From Cohnella baijiui (GTDB lineage Bacteria; Bacillota; Bacilli; Paenibacillales; Paenibacillaceae), in NCBI RefSeq assembly GCF_020731285.1, contig NZ_JAJFOW010000046.1, forward strand, positions 1-51,686: DNA of 51,686 bases, read 5' to 3'. Every line of letters starts with the position of its first letter. The stretch's first letter is position 1. The notes beneath the pieces are model-generated. The model did no database searches. It was not told the origin of the DNA and saw only the letters and a program-made list of their open reading frames with translations. The translations under genes were made by a program, and so were the position numbers. Of the stretch, positions 30,905 to 39,621 are shown in pieces.

Positions 30905-32167
30905 TTGCTGCAAAACCTGCTTCTTAACCTAATAATCATCAAGATTCCGGTTGTTTTCTTTGCGATTCTGCTACTATATTCTGGATATCGCATTCGGCCG
31001 GAGATGCCGTTATATCGGTACGCGATCGCGCTCGTCTGCGGGGGCGCCGCCGTGCTTTGCATGACGCTCCCGGTCGTGAACGCGGGCGGCTTCCGGTGGG
31101 ATCTGGGCGCGATTCCGATCGTCGTCGCGATCCTGTACGGAGGCCGGCTGCCCGGAGCGATGGCGGCGGTCATCTATGCGGCGTTCAGCATCTCCGGCGC
31201 GGAAGGGCAGTTCGGGGCCGAGATGCTTTCCCTCGCATCCGCCTTGGCGTACCCGTTTGGCTGGGCCCGCCGCTATGAGCGCTCGTCGCTGACGCTCAAG
31301 CTGATAGGGGGGCTCGGGACTTCGATCGCCCATTACTTCGTGACGCTGAATCTGGTGCTGTATTTGTCGCATACGTTCGATGCCAATCTCAGCGAAGACC
31401 GATGGACGTTCATCGTGTTCCAGGTTGTCACGATCATTACGCTGCCCATCGTCTCATTCCTCATCGAGCAGATGTACATTTTATCGACCTATCAAGAGCG
31501 TCTGAGAGAGGCGGAGCGGCTGAATATGATCGGCGAGATGGCCGCGTCCATCGCGCACGAGGTCCGCAATCCGCTCACCGTCGTCAAAGGTTTCCTGCAG
31601 CTGTTAAGCACCTCCAAGGACGAGCGGACCCGACTCTACATGACGACCTCGATTGCCGAGCTCGACCGGGCGGAATTCATCATCAGCGACTATCTAAACA
31701 TGGCCAAGGGCCAACCGGAGGAGCATCGGGAACCGCTCGACGTCAGCAACTTGATCGAGACGGCCGTGCAGACGATGACGCCGTTCGCGACGATGCAGAA
31801 CATCGAGCTGAGAGCGTTGTGCGAACCGGGGCATTTCGTCCTTGGCGATACCGTCAGGTTCAAGCAGGCGATCATTAACGTCGTGAAAAACGCGATCGAA
31901 GCGATGCCGGAAGGCGGGATCATCGAGGTCCAATCGTTCCGGCAGGAAGCCGAAGTCATCGTGAAGGTGCTGGACGACGGCGAGGGCATGACTCCGGAGC
32001 AGCTTGGACGGCTCGGGACGCCGTATTTTTCCGCGAAAGAGAAAGGGACCGGACTCGGCACGATGGTCGTGTTTCGGATCGTCGAGTCGATGGGGGGCAA
32101 AATTACGTACCAAAGCGAGAAGGGGAAAGGGACGCAGGTAGCGATGCAATTCCCGGCGGTAGGATGA
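30905..32167 (+). CDS. Sensor histidine kinase with 5TM LytS/YhcK-type sensor
   Basis: A 420-residue kinase. The N-terminal half (about 5-195) has five to six TM helices of the 5TMR-LYT type (LGAIPIVVAILYGGRLPGA motif). A short linker follows, then HisKA with His218 in SIAHEVRNPLTVVKGFLQLL and a HATPase domain ending in GTGLGTMVVFRIVE. The kinase part resembles sporulation-initiation kinases of the KinB type. It is an orphan, with no regulator nearby. It starts at TTG behind GAGGTG. A role in phosphorelay input is inference. Confidence 0.88.
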   Translation: MLQNLLLNLIIIKIPVVFFAILLLYSGYRIRPEMPLYRYAIALVCGGAAVLCMTLPVVNAGGFRWDLGAIPIVVAILYGGRLPGAMAAVIYAAFSISGAEGQFGAEMLSLASALAYPFGWARRYERSSLTLKLIGGLGTSIAHYFVTLNLVLYLSHTFDANLSEDRWTFIVFQVVTIITLPIVSFLIEQMYILSTYQERLREAERLNMIGEMAASIAHEVRNPLTVVKGFLQLLSTSKDERTRLYMTTSIAELDRAEFIISDYLNMAKGQPEEHREPLDVSNLIETAVQTMTPFATMQNIELRALCEPGHFVLGDTVRFKQAIINVVKNAIEAMPEGGIIEVQSFRQEAEVIVKVLDDGEGMTPEQLGRLGTPYFSAKEKGTGLGTMVVFRIVESMGGKITYQSEKGKGTQVAMQFPAVG

Positions 32168-32217
32168 AGGCGCGTACATACATAAGCAAGCAAATCTCGA
32201 CCCCAGGGAGGAACTCC

Positions 32218-32880
32218 ATGCTCAAGGCGATTCTGTTCGACCTCGACGGCACGCTGCTCGATCGCGACGCTTCGCTGCGGGCCTATGCGGCAGACCAATA
32301 CGACCGAACGCCGGCTTTCCATCATGTGGACAAGCCGGTTTTCGTGCGCCGATTTCTCGAATTGGACGAGCGCGGCTATGTGTGGAAGGATCGCGTCTAC
32401 CAGTCGCTCTTGCACGAGTTCGGCGTGGAGGGTGACTGGGAGGCGCTGCTCGCGGACTATGTCACGTCATTCTCCCGCCACTGCGTCGGTTTCTCCGGAC
32501 TGTACGAGATGCTGAAGCATCTGCGGGGCAAGGGGCTGAAGCTCGGCATCGTCACGAACGGCTTCACTGCTTTTCAGGACGGCAATATCCGCGCGCTGGG
32601 CCTGCATGCGTACTTCGACGACATCGTCATCTCGGAGCGGGAAGGGCTGCGCAAGCCGGACCCCTTGATCTTCGATCTGGCGCTGCGGCGTCTGGGTGCG
32701 CGGCCCGAAGAGGCGCTCATGATAGGCGATCATGCGGAAAACGACGTCCAAGCGGCGCGGCAGGCGGGCCTTGGTGCCATTTGGAAAGAGAACGCCTACG
32801 GCGAGCCGCCGGCCGATGCCGATTGGACGATTCGGCAGTTGCGCGAGCTCGCCCCGATTGTCGATCGGCTCCTTCCATAG
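32218..32880 (+). CDS. HAD-superfamily hydrolase
   Basis: A 220-residue phosphatase-like HAD protein: motif I DLDGT with Asp8 and Asp10, motif II IVTNG, motif III Lys in REGLRKPDP, and motif IV MIGDHAENDV. An alpha-helical cap lies between motifs I and II. The substrate is unknown. ATG 32218 follows GGGAGG; an upstream in-frame ATG overlaps the kinase stop and has no such site. Confidence 0.9.
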   Translation: MLKAILFDLDGTLLDRDASLRAYAADQYDRTPAFHHVDKPVFVRRFLELDERGYVWKDRVYQSLLHEFGVEGDWEALLADYVTSFSRHCVGFSGLYEMLKHLRGKGLKLGIVTNGFTAFQDGNIRALGLHAYFDDIVISEREGLRKPDPLIFDLALRRLGARPEEALMIGDHAENDVQAARQAGLGAIWKENAYGEPPADADWTIRQLRELAPIVDRLLP

Positions 32881-32914
32881 CATCGTCCGAGGAGGCTGCC
32901 GGTGCCGCGTTCGG

Positions 32915-32974
32915 TTGCATTTCCAATCCATTCCAAGTAGGATAGAGGAATATTCCCCATTAAATTGATTGGAA
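32915..32974 (+). promoter_or_regulatory. cysK promoter and CymR-like box
   Basis: TTGCAT (32915-32920) and TAGGAT (32938-32943) are 17 bp apart. Downstream, ATATTCC (32950-32956) and TTGGAA (32969-32974) form a spaced element. A similar pair overlaps the promoter of the sulfate-binding gene at 48.5 kb. It resembles the CymR operators of B. subtilis cysteine genes as I recall them. Confidence 0.5.
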
Positions 32975-33003
32975 TTCCGAAGGTGCGAAAGGAGTGCCAT
33001 GCG

Positions 33004-33942
33004 ATGAAAATCGCGGGAAATTTGACCGAACTGATCGGCAATACCCCGCTGCTCGCCCTCTCGCGGTTCGCCCGGGAGCAGGGCGTGGAGAGCGAAAGCG
33101 GTCTGATCGCCAAGCTGGAGCACTTCAATCCGGCGGGCAGCGTCAAGGACCGGCTGGGCTATGCTTTGATCAAGGACGCGGAGGAGAAGGGGCTCATCGG
33201 ACCGGGCTCCGTCATCATCGAGCCGACCAGCGGCAATACGGGCATCGGGCTCGCCTTCGCGGCAGCCGCCCTAGGTTACCGGCTCATCATCGCGCTCCCC
33301 GAGAGCTTCAGCGTCGAGCGCCGCAAGCTCATGACCGCCCTCGGCGCCGAGCTGGTGCTGACGCCCGCGACGGAGGGGATGGCGGGCGCGATCCGGCGAG
33401 CGGAGGAGCTCGCCGCCAAAATCCCCGGCTCGTATATTCCCCAGCAATTCAGCAATCCGGCGAATCCGGACATTCACCGGACGACGACCGCGGAGGAGAT
33501 CTGGCGGGATACCGAAGGTCGGGTCGACGTCTTCGTGGCGGGCGTCGGGACGGGCGGCACCATCTCCGGCGTCGGCTCCGCGCTCAAGTCGCGCAATCCG
33601 GCGATTCGGATCGTGGCCGTCGAGCCGATCGACTCCCCGGTGCTGTCGGGCGGCGTCAAAGGGATGCACGCGATCCAGGGCATCGGCGCCGGATTCGTGC
33701 CCGACAATTACGATCCGTCCGTCGTCGACGAGGTTTACAAGGTGAAAAACAAGGATGCCTTCGAAACGGCGCGCGCCTTGGCCAAATCGGAGGGGCTGCT
33801 CGTCGGCATCTCCTCGGGCGCCGCCGCGTACGCGGCCGTTCAGCTCGCCAAACAGCCGGCGTACAAGGGCAAGACGATTGTGACGCTGCTGCCCGATACG
33901 GGCGAACGGTACTTGTCCACCCCGTTGTTCCAGGACGAATAG
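33004..33942 (+). CDS. cysK: Cysteine synthase A (O-acetylserine thiol-lyase)
   Basis: A PLP enzyme making cysteine from O-acetylserine and sulfide. 312 residues: the PLP lysine Lys48 in NPAGSVKDR, the substrate loop TSGNTG (75-80), the phosphate-binding GTGGT segment and the C-terminal SGAAA. The ATG at 33004 follows AAAGGAG. It is monocistronic, with its own promoter and terminator. A CymR-like element at the transcript start suggests repression when cysteine is plentiful. Confidence 0.95.
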   Translation: MKIAGNLTELIGNTPLLALSRFAREQGVESESGLIAKLEHFNPAGSVKDRLGYALIKDAEEKGLIGPGSVIIEPTSGNTGIGLAFAAAALGYRLIIALPESFSVERRKLMTALGAELVLTPATEGMAGAIRRAEELAAKIPGSYIPQQFSNPANPDIHRTTTAEEIWRDTEGRVDVFVAGVGTGGTISGVGSALKSRNPAIRIVAVEPIDSPVLSGGVKGMHAIQGIGAGFVPDNYDPSVVDEVYKVKNKDAFETARALAKSEGLLVGISSGAAAYAAVQLAKQPAYKGKTIVTLLPDTGERYLSTPLFQDE

Positions 33943-33958
33943 GAGACGCGTAATGCCG

Positions 33959-33997
33959 AACCCCCTGCCCTTCCGAGGAAGGCCGCAGGGGGTTTTT
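33959..33997 (+). terminator. Terminator of cysK
   Basis: ACCCCCTGC pairs with GCAGGGGGT around an inner CCTTCC/GGAAGG stem, with a TTTTT tail. Confidence 0.9.
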
Positions 33998-34310
33998 GGC
34001 GCGCGGCCAGGCGCAGCGCGTCGCGATCGCCCGCGCGCTGGCGATGGAGCCGGAGATTCTGCTGTTCGACGAGCCGACCTCCGCGTTCGACCCCGAAATG
34101 GTCGGCGAGGTGCTCGCCGTCATGAAGACGCTCGCCGCGGAAGGGATGACGATGGTCGTCATCACCCACGAGATGGGCTTCGCGCGCGAGGCTGGCGACC
34201 GCCTCCTGTTCATGGAGCAGGGCGCCATCGTCGAGGAGGGTGTCCCGCGCGAGATATTCGCGGAGCCGAAGCAAGAGCGGACCAAGCTGTTCCTCTCCAA
34301 GGTGCTGTAA
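33996..34310 (+). pseudogene. 3' fragment of a polar amino-acid ABC transporter ATPase
   Basis: The frame starts in the middle of the ABC signature motif (ARGQAQRVAIARAL in place of LSGGQ-QRVAIARAL). It continues through Walker B (ILLFDEPTSAFDPE) and the switch His (VITHEMGFAREAGDR), matching GlnQ-type ATPases to their end. The Walker A half is absent, and the fragment begins immediately at the T-tail of the cysK terminator. No permease or binding-protein gene is near. This is an inactive relic. Confidence 0.85.
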
Positions 34311-34331
34311 CCGCCGCCGTTTTGCCCGAAT

Positions 34332-34362
34332 GGGCCGTTCCGATAGGGACGGTCCGTTTTTT
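34332..34362 (+). terminator. Terminator after the ABC fragment
   Basis: A 10-bp stem (GGGCCGTTCC with GGGACGGTCC, loop GATA) is followed by a six-T run. Confidence 0.85.
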
Positions 34363-34660
34363 GGATACGTCGCGTGTCTGGCCGCTCCCCTCTCTGACCG
34401 GTGAAGAACAGACGGCCACGGATTGGCCGAGCCCCGACTTGAAGTCGAAGCGTGGATTGTATTCGAAATTTCATACAGAAAGGAGTGCCGACGACGAAAG
34501 ATCGCAAAAGATATATGAAAAATCGAATAAAAACCAGCTCGATTGCCGTAAAGGGTGCCTTTGTATTCGAAAAATCGTATACATCGTATGGATTAGCGCA
34601 AAAAGGCTCTATTAGGTTAGCCCTGGATATTCATTCTCGAAGTAGCGATGAGAAAAAGAA

Positions 34661-34840
34661 GGGATGTATCTCCTGGAGGAGCGAAGCGTTTGCCTTTTGC
34701 CGCCGCGAAATCCCCTTATGACGGGGTTGCCATTTCGGATTTCGTGGCGGCATCCCGGGGTCCCCGCAAAGTATCAGATACCGCTTCGGAGCGATACATC
34801 ACTTTGTGGGGTGGATCAGCAACCGGAAGGAGATACATCT
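34661..34840. repeat. Hairpin-rich non-coding block with flanking inverted repeats
   Basis: In a gap with no gene from 34311 to 34942, GATGTATCTCCT (from 34663) and its exact reverse complement (ending 34839) bracket about 180 bp. Inside are the 15-nt arms GCCGCCGCGAAATCC (34699-34713) and GGATTTCGTGGCGGC (34737-34751), 14 of 15 paired, a smaller CCCC/GGGG hairpin between them, and a third GATACATC at 34793. A 109-codon frame crosses it but has no ribosome binding site. It looks like a mobile or multicopy intergenic element. Confidence 0.5.
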
Positions 34841-34942
34841 CCAAAAGTTCGGGATCGCTATTGAAGGATGCAAGCTTTAGGTGGGCGACCATAAAGCCAA
34901 CAGGGACTCATCCATTCGCGCTAGGCCATGCGTTATCGATCG

Positions 34943-36277
34943 CTACCCAATATGCAAAATCATTCGTGCCATCGTAAAGTAGATGATCAGGCCGGTGCCG
35001 TCCACGAGCGTCGTAATCAAGGGGCCGGAAACGACAGCGGGGTCCACCTTGAATTGATGAAGGAGAAGTGGCAGGATCGCCGCGACGATCGAAGACCAGA
35101 TGACGATGAAGAGCGCCGTAGTGGCGACTACCGCGCCGATGTCGAAGCCGACGCCGAGCAGCTGCGCCCGCAAGAAAGCGATGGCGCCCATACTAAGGCC
35201 GAGGAAAAGCCCGGTGAGCACCTCCTTGCGGAGCACCCTCCAGAGATCTCGGACCTTCACTTCCCCGATGCCCAGCGCCCGTACGAGCGTCGTGACGATC
35301 TGCGTGCCCGAGTTGCCCCCGGTTCCGATCAGCAGCGGGATGAAAAACGACAGCGCCACCACTTCCTCCAGCGTCGTCTCGTAATGCCGGAGCACATTCC
35401 CCGTATAAGCTTCCGCGACGAACAGCACGAGCAGCCACCCGATGCGCTTGCGGAACAGTCCCCAAATCGAGTTTTTGAAATAGGGCACATCCAGCGGCTG
35501 GCTCCCCCCGAGCTTCTGGATGTCCTCGGTCGCTTCCTCGTGGATGACGTCGATCAGGTCGTCGACGGTGATGATGCCGATGAGCCGCCGATCCTGCGTC
35601 ACGACGGGGATCGCATACAAGTCGTATCGGGACAGAATCGAGGCGACCTCCTGCTGGTCCATCTCCGCGGGGACGGCGACGACGTCCTTCCGCATGATTT
35701 CCGCGAGCAGCGTCTCCGGCTGGGCGAGGATCATCTCTTTGAGCGAGATGACGCCGGCGAGCTTGCCGTACGTGTCCAGGACATAGATGTAAGAGACAAG
35801 CTCCGCCTCATGGCCGACCTTGCGTATATGCTGAAGCGTCTGATCGACGGTCCAGGCATTTCTCGCGGCGAGATAGTCGACCGTGGCCAAGCTTCCCGCC
35901 GAATCCGGCGGAAACGTCATCAAGGTGCTGATCTTCTCCCGGTAATCCGGCGGGAGGGCGTCCATCATCTTGTCCGCTTGGTGCGGGTGGATGGCGAGCA
36001 AGAGGTCGACAACGCTGTCGCTCGACATCTCGTTCAGCAGGGCGGCGGCCGTTTCATGGCTGAGCCGATTCAGAATGCGGTACTGCGAATCCGGCTCGAG
36101 GTGCTCAAGAATCTCGGCCCCGAGCGGCGTCGGGAGTCGCCCGGTCGCTTCGACCTGCTCGTCGGGCTCCAGCAGCTTGAATATCTCGGCCAGATCGTAA
36201 GGCTGCAGCCTCGTCACGAAGTCGGTAAACGCGGCGGGATCGCTGGCGTTCAGCGCCTGTTTCAGTTTACGGTACAT
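34943..36277 (-). CDS. mgtE: Magnesium transporter MgtE
   Basis: A 444-residue Mg2+ channel: N-terminal helical MgtE_N domain (about 1-110), two CBS domains (about 115-245) that sense cytosolic Mg2+, a connecting helix, and five TM helices (about 265-444) with the pore segment FFIPLLIGTGGNSG. The start ATG 36277 follows GGAGAGG. I looked upstream for an M-box Mg2+ riboswitch and did not recognise one. It ends next to the hairpin-rich block. Confidence 0.94.
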   Translation of the reverse strand: MYRKLKQALNASDPAAFTDFVTRLQPYDLAEIFKLLEPDEQVEATGRLPTPLGAEILEHLEPDSQYRILNRLSHETAAALLNEMSSDSVVDLLLAIHPHQADKMMDALPPDYREKISTLMTFPPDSAGSLATVDYLAARNAWTVDQTLQHIRKVGHEAELVSYIYVLDTYGKLAGVISLKEMILAQPETLLAEIMRKDVVAVPAEMDQQEVASILSRYDLYAIPVVTQDRRLIGIITVDDLIDVIHEEATEDIQKLGGSQPLDVPYFKNSIWGLFRKRIGWLLVLFVAEAYTGNVLRHYETTLEEVVALSFFIPLLIGTGGNSGTQIVTTLVRALGIGEVKVRDLWRVLRKEVLTGLFLGLSMGAIAFLRAQLLGVGFDIGAVVATTALFIVIWSSIVAAILPLLLHQFKVDPAVVSGPLITTLVDGTGLIIYFTMARMILHIG

Positions 36278-36495
36278 TCGCCTCTCCCCTTTCCCGTCTT
36301 GTGACTTTATACCCGTCCGGGCGATCCAAAACCAGGAAATTCCGCTTTTGCCTATTTTCATCCCGTTTTCTTACGGGTAAGGAATCATGAGCTCTAAAAC
36401 GCCGCCTCCCTAAGCAATTCGGAGATTCCCAAGCGCTGTGCGAACGGGGCGGCGACTGATCGCCGGATGCGGCGAAATCAGCAATCTTGTGTCTT
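36278..36495. other. Divergent upstream region of mgtE
   Basis: No gene was seen. A short hairpin, CCCGT/ACGGG (about 36363-36380), is the only obvious structure. No M-box signature was found. Confidence 0.4.
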
Positions 36496-36524
36496 TTGAC
36501 ACCCCTGCACCCTCCCTGCATAAT
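36496..36524 (+). promoter_or_regulatory. Promoter of the truncated LTA-synthase gene
   Basis: TTGACA and CATAAT are 17 bp apart, giving a leader of about 135 nt that holds the GGAAA repeat. Confidence 0.7.
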
Positions 36525-36628
36525 GATCACTATCGTTTCCGTACGTGATATCGCAAGCGTTCGCGGCAGGTTTGCCATGGGATTGCAGAGGGGGCTGATC
36601 GACTTCGCGGCAGCCCTTTATTTGATGC

Positions 36629-36657
36629 GGAAGGAAGGAAAGGAAAGGAAAGGAAAG
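36629..36657 (+). repeat. GGAAA microsatellite at the ribosome binding site
   Basis: Two GGAA and four GGAAA units run in tandem, ending 10 bp before the ATG at 36667. Each unit is a potential Shine-Dalgarno, so slippage would alter the number and spacing of binding sites and possibly translation. Confidence 0.75.
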
Positions 36658-36666
36658 CGATTCGCC

Positions 36667-37578
36667 ATGCGCATTTGGTCATTCGTTCGAGGCAGGCCCA
36701 TCATTCCCTTCACGCTGATTCTGCTCCTCAAGGGGGCATTGGTCTGGTTCGTCATCTTCGACGGCGGTCCTTCTTGGATGACGATGCTTACGGAGATCCC
36801 GTTTATCCTGTTGGTGTTCATCGCCATCGAATGGTTCGCCTCGAAGCGAAAGTATCTTTATTACATGCTCGTCAACCTGCTCATCACGATCCTGTATTTT
36901 GCCGTCCTCATGTACTACAAATATTATGGCATCATCGTGACGTATCATGCGCTGGAGCAGGCGGACAAAGTCGCGCAGGTCGGGGAGAGCACCTACTCCC
37001 TCCTCGATCCGTATTATCTTCTGATTTTCATCGACATCGTCGTCTTCGGCCTCTTTATGATCCGCCCGAAGACGATCGCCAAGCTCAAGCATTTGGGCAT
37101 GCGCCGCAAGGCGAACCGCTCGGCGCTGTTCGGTACGTTTCTCGTTTCGGCCGCCCTGTGCGTGTTTAACATTTGGCCGAACCACGCCAGCATGAACTTG
37201 CCATCGCCGGCGGTTTACGACAAGACGGGCGGCCAGGTCGATATCCTTCCGACCGTCGCCAATCTGTTCGGCGTATCGCTGAAGGACCAGATTCACTTCG
37301 GCGAGGATTTGCTCAACCAGGATGCGAATCTGCTGCCGATGCGCCATTTTCTGCCGACGGGATCGTTTATCAACGACCGCAGCGTCTTTTTGCCGGGCAT
37401 CGCCTACGAGGACGGGACGAACTTCGACGTTCGCGACAACGGCGTGCTGGAGGGCGGCTCCACCGAGGACGAATACAACCGGGCGCTCAAGCTGCTGAAT
37501 CTGTCGGACAGCTATGCGACGCAGCTGCCCGCGCTGCAGGAATCGTCCGGACCGGCGAACGGAGCGAAAAAAGAGTAA
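36667..37578 (+). pseudogene. LTA-synthase-family gene with in-frame loss of the catalytic domain
   Basis: The 303-codon frame has the five TM helices of an LtaS-type lipoteichoic acid synthase (about 1-170, from RGRPIIPFTLILLLKG to FNIWPNHASMN). At about residue 177 (nt 37197) it passes directly to the end of the family (GGQVDILPTVANLFGV, IHFGEDLL, a PTGSFINDR block). Full-length members have 600-650 residues. The extracellular sulfatase-like domain with catalytic Thr and metal ligands is missing, yet the frame stays open. It may be a recent deletion, a non-enzymatic paralogue or an assembly artefact. It cannot polymerise glycerol phosphate by itself. Confidence 0.8.
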
Positions 37579-37612
37579 GCGGGCGAGAAGCGCCCAGACA
37601 GCGGCAAATCAA

Positions 37613-37655
37613 GGACGGCCGGACAGGGCGGATGCGCTGCCGGCCGTCCGCTTTT
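37613..37655 (+). terminator. Terminator of the LTA-synthase-family gene
   Basis: GGACGGCCGG pairs with CCGGCCGTCC; TTTT follows. Confidence 0.8.
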
Positions 37656-37726
37656 GTTCCGGCTGCATCGAGGGTAAAATAAACATAGCAAGTATTTATC
37701 ATCATACATAGTTAGAGGAGCTAACC

Positions 37727-38968
37727 ATGCCTGGACAAGCTAAACATACAGCTGCGATCTCGCTCGGCATCATGGGGGCGGGCTTCCTCGCGACATTCCC
37801 GCTCGGGGGATGGCCGGGCGCCCTCCTGCACGGCGGGTTCGAGGCGGGCCTCGTCGGCGGGCTCGCCGACTGGTTCGCCGTGACGGCGCTATTTCGCCAC
37901 CCGCTCGGCATCCCGATCCCGCATACCGCGCTTCTGCCCCGCAATCGGGACAAAGTCGTGCGTTCGCTCGTCTCCGCGATGGAGAACGAGCTGCTCACCA
38001 AGGACAGCATCCTTCAAAAGACGGCGGAGTTCCGGATCGGCGAGCGGATGGTCGGAATGGTCGAGTCTCATCTGGACGACGCGACGAACGTCGTCGTTCG
38101 CGTCAGCGAATATTTGGTGGAGCACGTGCCCGTGGAGCGGGTCGTGCCGTTCGTCGCGCGGGAGATCGGAGGACGGATCGAAGCGATCGATACCGCGGCG
38201 GCGCTGCGCAAGGCGGCGGAGACGGCGCTCGTCCGGGGCTACGAAGAGCAGGCGCTCGCGTTCCTGCTGGACAAAGCCGACGGCTTCGTCTCCCGGCCGC
38301 AAATCCGGCAGCAGCTCGGATCGATGGCCGCGGCCGCGCTCGGCAATATGCAAGCCGGCGCCTTCATGGGCTTCGCCGTGAACGCGTTCGTCGGCTTCAT
38401 GAGCGAAGAGAAGCTCGGAACGATGCTCCAGGGCGCAATCCTCACGACGTTGAGAGAGATGCGGGCGGACGAGGAACATCCGCTGCGGCAGCTGCTGCTG
38501 GGCGAGATGAGGGCCGCGATTCAAGGGCTGTCGGAGCAGCCGGGCGTCCTGGCGGAGCTGGATCGCTGGAAAGAGAAGCTGGCGGACGGCGAGAAGCTGG
38601 AGGGGTATCTGTACGACTGGGTGGCCGAGCTGAAGGCGAAGGCGGCGGCATTCGTTCGGGACCCCGCCTACGCCGAACGGTTCGTGCGGCCCGCGTTGAC
38701 TAGCTTGCTGGCCCGCTTGCGGGACGAGCCGGAAGTCGTGGAGCGCATCCAGACCTGGCTTCAGGCCAAGATCGCGCAGTTCGTGGAGGATAATCACTGG
38801 AAGATCGGCAAGCTGGTCAAAGAAAACATCGACAAGCTCGACAACGAATCGCTGATCCGCATGCTGGAAGAAAAAGTGGGCTCCGATCTGCAGTGGATTC
38901 GCGTGAACGGCGCCGTGTGCGGGTTTTTGATCGGCCTCGCGTTGGAGGGCGTCAACCTGCTCATCTGA
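37727..38968 (+). CDS. DUF445-family membrane protein
   Basis: A 413-residue protein of the YheB/YtwA-type DUF445 family: an N-terminal TM segment (about 10-45) with GGFEAGLVGGLADWFAVTALFRHPLG, a long helical middle and a C-terminal TM anchor (VNGAVCGFLIGLALEGVNLL). Function is unknown. The ATG follows TTAGAGGAG. Confidence 0.9.
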   Translation: MPGQAKHTAAISLGIMGAGFLATFPLGGWPGALLHGGFEAGLVGGLADWFAVTALFRHPLGIPIPHTALLPRNRDKVVRSLVSAMENELLTKDSILQKTAEFRIGERMVGMVESHLDDATNVVVRVSEYLVEHVPVERVVPFVAREIGGRIEAIDTAAALRKAAETALVRGYEEQALAFLLDKADGFVSRPQIRQQLGSMAAAALGNMQAGAFMGFAVNAFVGFMSEEKLGTMLQGAILTTLREMRADEEHPLRQLLLGEMRAAIQGLSEQPGVLAELDRWKEKLADGEKLEGYLYDWVAELKAKAAAFVRDPAYAERFVRPALTSLLARLRDEPEVVERIQTWLQAKIAQFVEDNHWKIGKLVKENIDKLDNESLIRMLEEKVGSDLQWIRVNGAVCGFLIGLALEGVNLLI

Positions 38969-38991
38969 CAAGATTAGCCAAAGCGATACGA

Positions 38992-39621
38992 TTAAGGGAG
39001 ACGGCGGTCCGCTGCTTGGCGGATGCGCCGTCTTCGCCATTGAAGGGCCAATATGACGATCAATATCGCCGCCGCCGCGATCCACCCGAACTTGAGGTAC
39101 CGCTCTACCAGGCGGAAAATATCCTGCCAACGGTCCCCGAACGCATAGCCGATCCCGACGAAAGCCGCCACCCATAAGGCGGCGCCGGTATACGCGTAGC
39201 AGGCGAACGTGCGGTAGGGCACCCGGATTATGCCCGCGCCGTAACCGATAAACTGACGGACGCCCGGCATGAAATAGTTGAACAGCAAGATTTTGTTGCC
39301 GTATTTGTCGTAGGCGGCTCGGACCTTGTCCAAATGCTCCGGCTTCAGGAACAGCCATTTGCCGTATCGGACGAGGAGCGGCTGTCCAAGCTTGTACCCG
39401 ATCGCGTAGGTGGCGGTCATGCCGACGATCGCGCCGGCATAGGCGCAGAGCACGGCCGGCAGCAGGCGAAGAACGCCTTGAGAGGCCAAGTATCCCGTAT
39501 AAGTTAACGTCGTGTTGCCGGGCGGCAGCGGGAGCGCGATCGCGTCCAGCGGCAGTCCGACGAGCAGCACGAGATAGCCAAACTTGGCGAACCACAGCTC
39601 GACCCAATCCAGCGGGTGCAT
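38992..39621 (-). CDS. DedA-family (SNARE-associated) membrane protein
   Basis: A 209-residue DedA-type membrane protein with five to six TM segments: LPLPPGNTTLTYTGYLA near the N-terminus, the re-entrant FNYFMPGVRQFIGYGAGI region and a basic C-terminus (WRRRRIRQAADRR). Members move undecaprenyl phosphate or phospholipids across the membrane. ATG 39621 follows GGAGGAAGAAGG. Confidence 0.88.
   Translation of the reverse strand: MHPLDWVELWFAKFGYLVLLVGLPLDAIALPLPPGNTTLTYTGYLASQGVLRLLPAVLCAYAGAIVGMTATYAIGYKLGQPLLVRYGKWLFLKPEHLDKVRAAYDKYGNKILLFNYFMPGVRQFIGYGAGIIRVPYRTFACYAYTGAALWVAAFVGIGYAFGDRWQDIFRLVERYLKFGWIAAAAILIVILALQWRRRRIRQAADRRLP

Noticed and set aside
34648..34977. 109-codon frame in the hairpin block
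   Set aside because: It has no ribosome binding site, and the translation is dictated by the inverted repeats.
34928..36304. Plus-strand frame opposite mgtE
   Set aside because: Shadow of the mgtE codons; the translation is Arg/Asp-rich without a domain.
36278..36495. M-box Mg2+ riboswitch upstream of mgtE
   Set aside because: None of the conserved M-box segments I remember is present.
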